NCBI GenBank assembly: GCA_002449535.1
Contig: DJWZ01000137.1
Location: forward strand, 1 to 26,732
From: Prevotellaceae bacterium UBA7017
GTDB taxonomy: Bacteria > Bacteroidota > Bacteroidia > Bacteroidales > Bacteroidaceae
DNA length: 26,732 nucleotides
Direction: 5' to 3'
Below the pieces are notes generated by a model. It saw nothing but the letters and a program-made list of their open reading frames with translations, made no database searches and had not been told where the DNA came from. Both the position numbers and the translations under genes were made by a program. Below, piece by piece: positions 14,408-24,400 of the stretch. Each line of letters begins with the position of its first letter. Position 1 is the first letter of the stretch.

Positions 14408-16251
14408 TATTCTATTATTCTTACGCCGCCCTTGTCGGCAGATGATACAGATTGTGCATAAGCTCTCAGTGCCTTGCTGACTACACGGTTTCTCTTCAGC
14501 GGCTGCTGAGGACGTGCGGCAAGTTCTTCGTCGCTGAGCTTTACATTGATAGAACGACTTGGTATGTCGATGACAATAATGTCGCCATCCTTTATCTTTC
14601 CGATGTTACCACCGCTGGCAGCCTCGGGCGAGATATGTCCTATTGACAGGCCTGATGTTCCTCCTGAGAAACGTCCGTCAGTAATCAGGGCACATTCCTT
14701 GCCCATGTGCATAGACTTGATGTATGAAGTGGGGTAAAGCATCTCCTGCATGCCAGGACCGCCCTTCGGACCTTCATGTGTTATGACGACACAGTCGCCT
14801 TTCTTCACCTTTCCACCCAGGATTCCGTCGCAAGCATCCTCTTGTGAGTCAAAGACTACTGCAGGACCCTCAAAATGCCATAGTTCTGGAGCGACGCCGG
14901 CTGTCTTTACAACGCAGCCGTCTTGGGCTATGTTTCCGAACAGCACAGCCATACCGCCATCCTTTGTATAAGCATGCTCAATATCGCGTATGCAGCCGTT
15001 CTCTCTGTCAGTATCCAGTTCATCCCAATATGTTTCCTGCGAACCCATGACGTTAGAGAATTTGCCGCCCGGAGCGCATCCGTAGATGTCGCCGACTTCC
15101 TTAGACACAGCAGCCATAGGGTCGTTTGTCCATGTGCCGTCAGCATTCAGTTTCAGTCCCGTGATAGAATATTTCTGAATGTCCTCACCTAGTGTTGCAC
15201 CGTTCACTCGTTTACATGACAGGTCGAGCAGGTTACCCTTTGCCAATTCTCCAAGGATACCAAGGATACCGCCAGCCCTGTTCTCCTCCTGTATAGAATA
15301 TTTCTGCCAGTTAGGAGCCAGTTTGCAGAGGAATGGCACTTTCCTGCTCAATGCGTCGATATCACTCATCTTGAAATCCACCTCTGCCTCCTGTGCCACA
15401 GCCAGCAGGTGGAGCACAGTATTGGTTGAAGCTCCCATAGCGATGTCAAGTGTCATGGCATTTAGGAAGGCAGCACGTGTGGCGATGCTTCTTGGCAGCA
15501 CGCTGTCGTCACCATCTTCATAATAAGCCAACGCGTTCTTGACAATCAGCTGAGCAGCCTTCTTGAAGAGGTTTATTCTGTTCTTATGGGTTGCGAGTAT
15601 GGAACCGTTTCCTGGCAGCGACAATCCTATTGCCTCTGTGAGGGAGTTCATGGAGTTTGCCGTGAACATACCAGAGCAAGCGCCACATCCCGGGCAAGCC
15701 ATACTCTCTACCTGTGCCAGCTCTTCGTCAGAAACGGTAGGGTCACCGCCCTTAATCATTGCTGTGATAAGGTCGGCATTCTCGCCATTCAACTTATGCG
15801 ACTCCATTGGTCCGCCAGAGACGAACACTGCAGGGATATTCAGGCGCATGGCAGCCATCAGCATACCAGGTGTCACCTTGTCGCAGTTAGAGATACACAC
15901 CATTGCGTCAGCCTTGTGAGCATTCACCATATACTCAACAGAGTCGGCTATCACATCACGTGAAGGAAGCGAATAAAGCATTCCGTCGTGCCCCATTGCT
16001 ATGCCGTCATCTACGGCGATAGTATTGAATTCGGCTGCATAGCAACCCAACTTCTCTATTTCCGCCTTTACTATCTGTCCTATCTCATGCAGATGAGTAT
16101 GTCCCGGCACAAACTGTGTAAAAGAGTTTACTATTGCTATAATGGGCTTACCAAACTGTTCTCTCTTCATGCCGTTAGCTACCCACAGAGCCCTTGCTCC
16201 TGCCATACGGCGACCTTCCGTGCAGACTGAGCTGCGTAACTGATGTTTCAT
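14407..16251 (-). CDS. ilvD: Dihydroxy-acid dehydratase
   Basis: I choose the ATG at 16251, giving 614 residues that start MKHQLRSSVCTEGRRMAGAR as in other IlvD proteins. An upstream in-frame ATG at 16350 would add 33 low-complexity basic residues and overlap secA, so I reject it. Iron-sulphur cysteine motifs are CISNCDKVTPGM (119-130) and CPGCGACSGMF (186-196); DDGIAMGHDGM (81-91) holds the metal-binding Asp. The enzyme dehydrates dihydroxy acids to the 2-oxo acids of valine and isoleucine. It starts 37 bases after the secA stop on the same strand. The GC-rich palindromic ACGCG-CA-CGCGT sequence lies between the two. Confidence 0.95.
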   Translation of the reverse strand: MKHQLRSSVCTEGRRMAGARALWVANGMKREQFGKPIIAIVNSFTQFVPGHTHLHEIGQIVKAEIEKLGCYAAEFNTIAVDDGIAMGHDGMLYSLPSRDVIADSVEYMVNAHKADAMVCISNCDKVTPGMLMAAMRLNIPAVFVSGGPMESHKLNGENADLITAMIKGGDPTVSDEELAQVESMACPGCGACSGMFTANSMNSLTEAIGLSLPGNGSILATHKNRINLFKKAAQLIVKNALAYYEDGDDSVLPRSIATRAAFLNAMTLDIAMGASTNTVLHLLAVAQEAEVDFKMSDIDALSRKVPFLCKLAPNWQKYSIQEENRAGGILGILGELAKGNLLDLSCKRVNGATLGEDIQKYSITGLKLNADGTWTNDPMAAVSKEVGDIYGCAPGGKFSNVMGSQETYWDELDTDRENGCIRDIEHAYTKDGGMAVLFGNIAQDGCVVKTAGVAPELWHFEGPAVVFDSQEDACDGILGGKVKKGDCVVITHEGPKGGPGMQEMLYPTSYIKSMHMGKECALITDGRFSGGTSGLSIGHISPEAASGGNIGKIKDGDIIVIDIPSRSINVKLSDEELAARPQQPLKRNRVVSKALRAYAQSVSSADKGGVRIIE

Positions 16252-16288
16252 AATTATCTTTAATTTCCTACGCGTGCGCGTTCTTTTT

Positions 16289-19200
16289 TTAATTGTTCTT
16301 TCCGTGACAATGCTTATACTTCTTTCCAGAACCACAAGGACATGGGTCATTAGGACGCGGTGTCTTCGTGTTCACGATAGGTATTCTTGGCATCTGCTGC
16401 TGCGACGGATCTATATACTTTGGTCTGTCCATGCCCTCACCCATTGGTGGTGTTGGTGGCATCATTGGTGAACCGTCATCATTCAGTTGAGCCTTGTTTG
16501 TAGTATATTTAGGGCTTTCCGGCTTGCGTGGCAATGGTGCCTGCGTCTCCTGGGGAGCCTCTTCCTTATGTATGCGGATACGTGACAGTGTAGAACAGAT
16601 GGTGTCGTTCATCTGGTTTATCATGTTGTCCCAAAGTTTCACAGATTCCAACTTGAATATCAGCAACGGGTCTTTCTGCTCGTATGAAGCATTCTGTGAC
16701 GAGTGTCTCAGTTCGTCAAGCTGTCTGAGGTTTTCCTTCCAGTTGTCGTCAATAGTGTGGAGCATTATCATCTTCTCAAACTCCTTCATGACATTTGTGC
16801 AGCCGCAGTCATAACATTCCTTCAAGTCGAATGACATGCGGTATATCATCTTCATATCTGTCAGCGGAATGAGTATGCGTTCGAAGTTTGCATCCGGGTT
16901 CTCTACTATCTCCTTCACTACAGGAGCAGCCTCGTCACGCACTTTATCTACATGTGCCTTGAAGTGTGACATTGCCTTCTGGAATGCTTCTTCTTCCAGT
17001 TTCTCGCGTGGAGTGGTCGTAAACTCCTCCTGTGTGAATGGGAATTCCATGTAGAAGAGTTTCAGGAACATCTCCTTGCATCCCTCATAGTCATTGTTGC
17101 CGAGGATATACAGCACTCTGTCCCAAATAATATTCGTGATATCCATACCGATACGCTCTCCCATGAGGGCATGTCTGCGTTTCTCATATATCACGGTACG
17201 CTGTTTGTTCATCACGTCGTCATACTCCAGTAGTCTCTTACGAATACCAAAGTTGTTCTCCTCCACCTTCTTCTGAGCACGTTCTATGCTTCGTGAAATC
17301 ATCGGTGCCTCTATACGCTCGCCCTCTTCGAAGCCAAGCCTGTCCATCACCCTTGCTATTCGCTCAGAAGCAAAGAGTCTCATAAGTTTGTCCTCCAATG
17401 AAACGTAGAACACAGAAGAGCCCGGGTCACCCTGACGTCCTGCACGACCTCTCAACTGCCTATCGACACGACGGCTCTCATGGCGTTCCGTACCAATGAT
17501 GGCAAGACCTCCCGCAGCCTTCACTTCGTCTGTCAGCTTGATATCGGTACCACGACCTGCCATGTTGGTTGCTATGGTAACGGCGCCGAGACCGTTTACA
17601 CTCTTACCAGCCTCAGCGACAATCTGAGACTCGCGTTCGTGTTCCTTTGCATTCAACACATTGTGTGGTATCTTTCGCATGCTGAGCATACGGGAAATCA
17701 GTTCAGAGATTTCCACAGAGGTAGTACCTACCAGACATGGGCGTCCGGCATTACGCATTTCCTCTATCTCGTCGATGACAGCCTTATACTTTTCACGGTT
17801 TGTCTTATATACACGGTCGTCCATATCCTTACGTATCACAGGACGATTGGTAGGAATCTCCACCACGTCCAGCTTGTAGATATCCCAGAACTCGCCTGCC
17901 TCAGTAGAAGCAGTACCTGTCATACCTGCCAACTTGTGATACATACGGAAGTAGTTCTGCAATGTGATGGTAGCATACGTTTGTGTAGCTGCCTCCACCT
18001 TCACGTGCTCCTTCGCCTCGACAGCCTGGTGCAATCCGTCGCTCCATCGACGACCTTCCATGATACGGCCTGTCTGCTCATCGACAATTTTTACCTCGTT
18101 GTTTATCACAACATATTCGTCGTCCCTGTTATAGAGAGAATAAGCCTTCAGCAACTGCTGCAGGGTATGCACCCTCTCCGACTGCTCCGAGAAATGACTC
18201 AGCAGCTGGTCTTTCTTCTCCAGACGTTCCTCGTCAGAGAGTCCTGTCTCAGCCTCTAAGGCAGACAGTTCTGTCGTAATATCAGGAATGACGAAGAGGT
18301 CTTTGTTGCCCACCTGCTTGGAGAGCCATTCAACGCCCTTGTCGGTAAGGTCCGCACTGTGCATCTTCTCGTCGATAACGAAATACAGCGGTGCTATAGC
18401 CTCTGGCATCTTGCGGTTGTTGTTCTCCATGTATATCTCTTCCGTATTGAGCATACCGCTCTTGATACCGTCCTCTGAAAGATACTTTACGAGAGGCGTA
18501 TTCTTCGGAAGAGCCTTATATGAACGATACAATGAGAGGAATCCGTCGGCAGTCATCTGCTTGTCGTCCGTCTCCTGTCCCTTTGCTATCATCTGCTTTG
18601 CGTCAGCCAGCAGCTGAGTGGCAAGCTTTCTCTGTTCCCCGAACAGCTTTTCTACAAGAGGCTGATACTCCTCAAACATCTGCACATCACCCTTTGGCAC
18701 AGGACCTGAGATGATAAGCGGCGTGCGGGCATCGTCAATCAACACCGAGTCAACCTCATCGACTATGGCATAGTTATGATTTCTCTGCACAAGGTCTTCC
18801 GGCTGCATAGCCATATTGTCACGCAGGTAGTCAAAGCCGAACTCGTTATTTGTACCGAATGTGATATCTGCCTGGTATGCCTTTCTGCGTTCCTCGCTGT
18901 TAGGTCTGTGCTTGTCGATACAATCTACGCTCAGCCCATGGAACATATACAGCGGCCCCATCCATTCCGAGTCACGCTTTGCCAGATAGTCATTCACCGT
19001 TACCACGTGGACACCGTTTCCAGTCAGGGCATTCAGGAACACTGGACATGTAGCGACAAGTGTCTTACCTTCACCGGTTGCCATCTCGGCAATCTTACCC
19101 TGATGGAGCACTATACCACCGAACAGTTGCACGTCATAGTGCACCATTTCCCACTTCAGGTCATTGCCGCCTGCCGTCCAGTGGTTATGGTATATAGCCT

Positions 19201-19657
19201 TGTCACCGTCAATGGTGATAAAGTCCTTGCTTGGGTCAGCAGCCAGTTCACGGTCAAAGTCCGTAGCAGTCACTACAGTCTCCTCGTTCTCCGAGAACCT
19301 ACGAGCCGTTTCCTTTACTATCGAGAACGCAACAGGATACACCTCGTCCAGCGCCTCCTCCAGTTTGTCGAGAACCTCCTTGTCCAGTTTGTCTATCTGG
19401 TTAAAGATTGGTTCACGTTCATCAATAGATGTTTCTTCTATCTTCGCCTTGAGGTCGTCAATCTGAGCCTTCAGTTCCTTCACAGAACCCTGCACAAAAG
19501 CCTGTATCTCCTTGCTCTTGGCACGCAGTTCGTCATTTGTCAAAGCCTGAATAGCAGGATAGGCATCCTTCACCTTGTCAACCAGCGGCTGTATCTTCTT
19601 TATGTCTCTACTCGACTTATTGCCAAAGAGAGCTGATAATATTGAGTTGAAATTCAT
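16289..19657 (-). CDS. secA: Preprotein translocase ATPase SecA
   Basis: This 1122-residue protein is longer than E. coli SecA (901) because of insertions in the helicase-type domains, a feature common in Bacteroidetes. Walker A is MATGEGKT (192-199); the DEAD-like box is DEVDSVLIDD. NMAGRGTDIKL and QLRGRAGRQGDPGSS are in the second ATPase half. The C-terminus has the zinc-binding CPCGSGKKYKHCH motif that contacts SecB or phospholipids. SecA drives protein export through SecYEG at the inner membrane. A consensus promoter at 19737-19768 gives a leader of roughly 70 bases. ilvD follows after 37 bases, so ilv expression may partly depend on secA transcription. Confidence 0.97.
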   Translation of the reverse strand: MNFNSILSALFGNKSSRDIKKIQPLVDKVKDAYPAIQALTNDELRAKSKEIQAFVQGSVKELKAQIDDLKAKIEETSIDEREPIFNQIDKLDKEVLDKLEEALDEVYPVAFSIVKETARRFSENEETVVTATDFDRELAADPSKDFITIDGDKAIYHNHWTAGGNDLKWEMVHYDVQLFGGIVLHQGKIAEMATGEGKTLVATCPVFLNALTGNGVHVVTVNDYLAKRDSEWMGPLYMFHGLSVDCIDKHRPNSEERRKAYQADITFGTNNEFGFDYLRDNMAMQPEDLVQRNHNYAIVDEVDSVLIDDARTPLIISGPVPKGDVQMFEEYQPLVEKLFGEQRKLATQLLADAKQMIAKGQETDDKQMTADGFLSLYRSYKALPKNTPLVKYLSEDGIKSGMLNTEEIYMENNNRKMPEAIAPLYFVIDEKMHSADLTDKGVEWLSKQVGNKDLFVIPDITTELSALEAETGLSDEERLEKKDQLLSHFSEQSERVHTLQQLLKAYSLYNRDDEYVVINNEVKIVDEQTGRIMEGRRWSDGLHQAVEAKEHVKVEAATQTYATITLQNYFRMYHKLAGMTGTASTEAGEFWDIYKLDVVEIPTNRPVIRKDMDDRVYKTNREKYKAVIDEIEEMRNAGRPCLVGTTSVEISELISRMLSMRKIPHNVLNAKEHERESQIVAEAGKSVNGLGAVTIATNMAGRGTDIKLTDEVKAAGGLAIIGTERHESRRVDRQLRGRAGRQGDPGSSVFYVSLEDKLMRLFASERIARVMDRLGFEEGERIEAPMISRSIERAQKKVEENNFGIRKRLLEYDDVMNKQRTVIYEKRRHALMGERIGMDITNIIWDRVLYILGNNDYEGCKEMFLKLFYMEFPFTQEEFTTTPREKLEEEAFQKAMSHFKAHVDKVRDEAAPVVKEIVENPDANFERILIPLTDMKMIYRMSFDLKECYDCGCTNVMKEFEKMIMLHTIDDNWKENLRQLDELRHSSQNASYEQKDPLLIFKLESVKLWDNMINQMNDTICSTLSRIRIHKEEAPQETQAPLPRKPESPKYTTNKAQLNDDGSPMMPPTPPMGEGMDRPKYIDPSQQQMPRIPIVNTKTPRPNDPCPCGSGKKYKHCHGKNN

Positions 19658-19736
19658 ATCTTGTTTCTTCTGTTTTTTTATTTATAGCACGGCACATTTG
19701 TATGTGTATATACGCGCGCAAACACGATTTGGGCAA

Positions 19737-19768
19737 CAAAATTATAAAAAAAAACGCAAACTGGCAAA
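19737..19768 (-). promoter_or_regulatory. Promoter of secA
   Basis: On the minus strand TTTG (19765-19768) and TAATTTTG (19737-19744) are separated by exactly 20 bases, matching the Bacteroidetes consensus. Transcription would start near 19728, about 70 bases before the secA ATG. The leader contains an AT-rich stretch and no obvious riboswitch. Confidence 0.72.
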
Positions 19769-19821
19769 TATCCACATTTTTTTTAACCTATTTTATTGCA
19801 TACTGCGAAAATATTTTTACC

Positions 19822-19840
19822 TTTCACCTGCGGTTTCACC
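19822..19840. repeat. Short direct repeat TTTCACC between secA and the AMP-ligase gene
   Basis: TTTCACC occurs at 19822-19828 and again at 19834-19840, 12 bases apart. On the minus strand it reads GGTGAAA, close to the GGTCAAA unit at 23675-23702. It is the weakest of the five tracts and its period is not 7. The remaining sequence between 19658 and 19893 is AT-rich and carries only the secA promoter. Confidence 0.4.
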
Positions 19841-19893
19841 CTGACAGTAGGTTACAAGTTCGGTCTGTAAAATGAACGATGAACAAAATGAAC

Positions 19894-19926
19894 AAACTGG
19901 AAGCGTAAAAACTTCCAGTTTTTTTT
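19894..19926. terminator. Terminator at the end of the AMP-ligase gene
   Basis: AAACTGGAAG (19894-19903) and CTTCCAGTTT (19912-19921) form a perfect 10-bp stem around an 8-base loop. The plus strand continues with Ts, giving a good terminator in that direction. On the minus strand the hairpin sits just after the AMP-ligase stop but is followed by only a weak T-run. It probably ends the APE-type operon, acting in both directions. Confidence 0.7.
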
Positions 19927-21229
19927 AAAGCCGATAGTGTTTACGGTCTTTTTTGCCGTTGAAGGTCATCTGTATTGACGGGACTTGCTCGTAGAGGAGT
20001 GGGACTTTGTGTTTTTCAAGTTTTGCCAGAAGATAGCGAGCGAGGTCTTTCTTGCTTATTTCCTTGCCATCGTGTGTGGTATATAACAGTTTCAGGGCTG
20101 TTCCGAGAATGATATGTGGTGCTGCGATGCAGATGCACTCCCTTATACCGGTATATTCGTTTGCAGCATCTTCCACCTCCAGCGGATTCACCTTATATGC
20201 TCCTGTATTTATCACGTCGTCATCACGTCCGAGGATATGTAACCGTCCCTCTTCATCTATCATGCCTTTGTCGGACATCTCCACTGCCCCACCCCTGAGT
20301 ATCTCACCTGTCAGCAGCGGGTCGTCAAGATATCCTGTCATCAGAGTTTTTCCGCTGCAAAGAATATGTCCCTGCGAAGAGATGGCAACAGAAGAGTTTT
20401 TCATAGGGCGTCCAACACATCCAGAGATGCATTCTTCCTGATAGTTGTAGGTCGTTATAATTCCACTTTCTGTTGAAGCATAAGTGTTAAAGAGACTGGT
20501 ATGGGGCAACAGTTGGCACAGGCGTTTCATATCGCTTTCGGACATTGGAGCACCACCTGTTTCAAGGAAGGCAATCCTGTCAGCATAGCTTGACAACCTG
20601 TCACTACACAACTGCATAAGCATCTTAATGCTCGATGGTACCATGAAGGTGGCAATCTTAGTGGCAGAAGAGTCTATCACTTCGAAAAATCTTTCCATCG
20701 CCTTCAGGCCCTCCAGCAGGTAAATTGTCATGCCCTGCATGATGCATGGAAATACTTTTGACCATGCGCCGTAATGATTCAGCGGACTGCAGATGATAAA
20801 TGACAGATTTTCATTATATCCGTGTGCTGCTATGAGGTTTTCGGAATTGGCGATAATAGTTTCATGACTTATGATGGCGCCCTTCGACTTGCCCGTTGTT
20901 CCTGTGGTAAAAAGGATGTCGGCTGTACCTTCTGGCACACTCGACGTTTTAAGGTATTCCTTGTATTTCCAAAATTTCTCTTCAGAGATATCACTTGCCA
21001 GAGGAACAACAATGCCGCGATTGACATGGATGGCAAAATAACTGACAAAATAATCTATTGAGGGGATTGCCCTGAGGGGTATTATATTCCCTTCGGACAT
21101 GCCTGCAGCAGTCAACTCAGCTGCCCTGTTGAGGATTGCAGAGTATAGTTCGCCATAGGTTATCTGTTCATTACCACAGACGAAAGCCAGCCTGTTGGCA
21201 TTCCTTATGAGAAAATCTTCAATATTCAA
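19925..21229 (-). CDS. Acyl/aryl-CoA or acyl-ACP ligase (ANL superfamily), ApeH-like
   Basis: This 434-residue adenylating enzyme is shorter than most ANL proteins (about 500-600) but has the needed motifs. The P-loop is LFTTGTTGKSKGA (106-118), the adenylate motif is YASTESG near residue 255, GRDDDVINTGAYKVNP forms the domain hinge region, and the catalytic Lys is Lys 426 in FNGKKDRKHY. It activates a carboxylic acid with ATP and loads it on a thiol. Next to an ACP and an APE-type exporter, the likely substrate is an aromatic or polyene starter acid, such as 4-hydroxybenzoate for ApeH. The start overlaps the ACP gene by 11 bases in a 7-bp repeat tract. Substrate is inference. Confidence 0.85.
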   Translation of the reverse strand: MNIEDFLIRNANRLAFVCGNEQITYGELYSAILNRAAELTAAGMSEGNIIPLRAIPSIDYFVSYFAIHVNRGIVVPLASDISEEKFWKYKEYLKTSSVPEGTADILFTTGTTGKSKGAIISHETIIANSENLIAAHGYNENLSFIICSPLNHYGAWSKVFPCIMQGMTIYLLEGLKAMERFFEVIDSSATKIATFMVPSSIKMLMQLCSDRLSSYADRIAFLETGGAPMSESDMKRLCQLLPHTSLFNTYASTESGIITTYNYQEECISGCVGRPMKNSSVAISSQGHILCSGKTLMTGYLDDPLLTGEILRGGAVEMSDKGMIDEEGRLHILGRDDDVINTGAYKVNPLEVEDAANEYTGIRECICIAAPHIILGTALKLLYTTHDGKEISKKDLARYLLAKLEKHKVPLLYEQVPSIQMTFNGKKDRKHYRL

Positions 21230-21238
21230 TCTTCAATT
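21218..21238. repeat. 7-bp repeat tract at the ACP/AMP-ligase overlap
   Basis: Three units, TTCAATA, TTCAATC and TTCAATT, follow one another without gaps. On the minus strand they carry the end of the ACP gene and the first codons of the ligase gene, so the overlap of the two reading frames lies inside the tract. Confidence 0.8.
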
Positions 21239-21440
21239 GCACTAGTTTCACGAGACTGTCTATATTTTTCAGATTTCTTGGTGTTATATCCGAGGCATCC
21301 AGTTTTATGCCATACTTCTCTGAGAGGAGCATGATAATGGTAGTTACCCCCAGAGAATCCAACTCACCAAGAAGGAAGTCGCTATTCAAATCGACTAACG
21401 GAAGGGCCTCTTCCAGTAAATGCAGTATTTCTTCTTTCAT
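21219..21440 (-). CDS. Acyl carrier protein of the APE-type locus
   Basis: The protein has 73 residues, the usual length of an ACP. The phosphopantetheine attachment serine is Ser 29 in GELDSLGVTTI, with the standard D-S-L pattern. The helices EEILHLLEEAL and VTTIIMLLSEKYGI fit the four-helix fold. It carries the growing or starter acyl chain as a thioester in the cytoplasm. It is encoded between the exporter fusion and an AMP-ligase that overlaps its end, so it is probably loaded by that ligase, as ApeE/ApeF are in aryl-polyene synthesis. It is not the housekeeping fatty-acid ACP by sequence or context. Confidence 0.87.
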   Translation of the reverse strand: MKEEILHLLEEALPLVDLNSDFLLGELDSLGVTTIIMLLSEKYGIKLDASDITPRNLKNIDSLVKLVQLKIEY

Positions 21441-21445
21441 TTTTC

Positions 21446-21466
21446 TTACATTTTACCTTTCACTTC
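21446..21466. repeat. 7-bp repeat tract between the exporter fusion and the ACP gene
   Basis: TTACATT, TTACCTT and TCACTTC follow one another with a 7-bp period, and a weaker unit TTAACTA continues past 21466. The tract fills the gap between the exporter stop codon (21467) and the ACP start (21440) almost exactly. Confidence 0.65.
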
Positions 21467-24400
21467 TTAACTAAAATACATATTCTTCACCAACCCTTTG
21501 GCGCAGTATTGTGCCAGGAGTTTTTTGTCTTTATCCTCTTCAATGGCATATATCGTTTTATCGGGATGTACCAATGCTGCCAACAGCGCCAACGCTCCAC
21601 CGCCGCTATTCTTTATGGTCATTGTAGGACTGTCATCGGCATTGTCTATACCTGCGAGATTCTCTTTGCTGAGGGCCCTGCAAGCCTCTGCATACACTTC
21701 CCTACCCTTATAGAGATAGCGTTCCTTTACGAGAGGCATGAAATATGACGTCGTTTCCAGGTTACGTTTTATCCTGTTATATTCCGTAAAAAAATGCCTA
21801 TGTATTCTGCGTGTTGTCTCCTGATAATCCTCTCCCCACAGAGGTGAAGCCGATGTAATGCGCTCCCCCACTATCACGGTTGCAGTAGAGGGATTGATAG
21901 CGAAACTCCGTGGCGGCATAGCATTATTCAATCCATGCAGATAGATTGGCAAGATGTCGAGGTTCAGCCTGCTGGCAAGCATAAAAGCACCCTTATGGAA
22001 TCGCAATATCGTAGAATCGGGGTTACGTTCCCCCTCAGCATATATTGCTATGCTGTAGCCCTCTTTCACATATCTTTCGAAGAGAGGAAGGTCATCCTCG
22101 AACCTGTCTTCTATGACAGTATAGAAATCCAGCCAACCGAACATTCTGCGCACTATCGGATTCCAGCTTGAGTGTTTATTTGCCACAATGATGATGCGAG
22201 GGCTGAGAGCCATCAGGTAGGCAGGGTCTATCATCGACTGATGATTGCATATTATGACACAGGGTTTTCCGAATGTCTCATTGTGACGGTTTATGATTTT
22301 GTTCTTCAGTCCCGGGAACAGTCGCAAATCAAGGCGATGGCTTGCTGTGGCAATCCTGTGAAGGAGGTTTTTCGTCCATTCCCTCTTGCCAAAGAATGTG
22401 AACAATACGAACCCGATAATATAACCTATACACAGTTGTGTCAGCCACCATATTCCACAGAACCATGCCCTTGCCAATGCCCCAAGAGTCAATGGACGCT
22501 TACGATATTGTCCACGACTCCTGGTAATCCAGTTAAAGAGGAAAGGTGGTATGAGATATGCCATCAGCACCACGCTGAACATACCGATGATGGTAACCTC
22601 TGCCAAAGAAAGGAGAGCAGGATGTTTGGCAACTATCAGCGACCCGATGCCGATAAACATTATCAGTGCCGAGAGGATGATGCTGTTTTTATAAGATGCC
22701 AGCATAGGTTTACGATAGGCATATTCGTGGGAACATCCTTCTGTCATGAAGATGGTATAGTCATCGCCCTGACCAAAGATGAAGGTGGCAAGGATAATAT
22801 TCACTATGTTGAATTTTATGCCAAAGAGAGCCATGAGTCCCAATATCCATATCCAGCTGACCGCCATAGGCAGGAAAGAAATTATGGCAAGTTCGATGCG
22901 TCCGAAAGAGAGCCAAAGGAATACGAATACTATAGCGGAACATGCTATTCCTATATAGTTGAAATCGTCAGAGAGACTGTTGGCAATGGCACTGTTCATA
23001 CTTTTCACATCAAAGCTGCCGGAGAAGAGTTTTTGGGTATCATGCAGATGACTATTCTTTACCCTCACCCTGTCAACGACAGAATATCTTTGCTGCGATG
23101 TGTCGATGCTTATATTCTGCATGAAAACGGTATTCGTCAACGTCGAGAAATAGTCAAAAGACCTCAGCTTATAGTGGCGCGATATTATCTGGAAGAAGTC
23201 ATCAAAGGCATCATTGCAGAATCCTGCATCAGCAGCTTCCTTCTGCAATTCATTCCGGAGGATGCCGAAGTGTTTTCCCACCAGCTTCTGCCATCTTTCG
23301 AGACGCCTCTGCTGCTCCGCCTTGGAAGTGATAAAGGCAGCTGTATTCTCCCTATTCGTTATAATGCCACAAGCCATCAGCGAATCGACCACCGCCCCAT
23401 TACAGCGGCATCTGTCGAGAGCCTCATCCATCGTAGCGGCAGAAGAGACAATATAGAGTGTTTCTGTATCATCCTTACTGTCAGATGATAGTAACGACTG
23501 GAAATATGCCATATCCTCCTTCTGCTGTCCCGTGAGGTAGTTGATGTTCGACATGTTGGCATCAAACTCCGTATCTAAGCTGAAGTATGCGAATACCATT
23601 GTCAGCAACGCCACTGCTACCATCAGCCATCGCTTACCCTCAATCCGCGACTCTGTCACAATGCGGAAAAAGCCTTTGACCTCAGACCTTTGACCTTTGA
23701 CCTTCACCATGTGAGGCAGGAAGATGAGAACAAACAGAATGGTTCCCAATAACAGCAACGATGCGAACAGACCCAGGTCGCGCAAAGCTATCGACTTCAG
23801 CGGCACTAATGCCATAAAGGCTCCTATTGTCGTGATATTACCCACAACCAACGGAGTCACTATTTCCTTGAGACAACTCCGTATGTCAGGCTCATGTTTC
23901 GTGTGGTCTATGAGGTGCAGGGGATAGTTGACAGCAATGCCAATGATGATGCTCGATATTCCAATGACTATAATAGAGATATCATCGTGTATCACAGAGA
24001 GCCCCCCTAAGGCAAAAAGTGCTCCCCATGCTATGGAAACGACAATGAGGAAGATGTTTCTGACAGACCTGAAGGCATATACCAGCAAAATAACAATCAG
24101 CACTACTGCAATTGTTATGGCGAGTATGCTGTCATGTTTTATCTGACTCGCATTATCAACGGCTATACAGGGTCCGCCGGTAAGGTGAATCTTTACTGAC
24201 GGATTAGACTTCTCTACCTGCTGAACCGATTCTTCGAGAAGAGATAATATCCTGGCATTATTCTCTGTTTCGCTATTGCCATAAGGAGAATGGACCATCA
24301 CGAATGCCCTCTTCATGTCTGGAGAGAAGATATAGCCCTCATAGCTTTCAAAACGCGAGGTCTTTTGCATTTTGCTCAACCTGCTGACGACTGGCGTACA

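Noticed and set aside
16252..16350. 33-residue N-terminal extension of IlvD
   Set aside because: It overlaps the secA end and is basic low complexity. The known family start MKHQLRS lies at 16251.
17480..19636. Long plus-strand open frames opposite secA (259 and 286 codons)
   Set aside because: SecA is unmistakable on the other strand, and these frames have no recognisable domain or ribosome-binding site.
22172..23488. A 438-codon open frame on the plus strand opposite the exporter gene
   Set aside because: It is antisense to a clearly coding gene with strong motifs. The translation is rich in His, Cys, Arg and Tyr with no family pattern, typical of a shadow frame.
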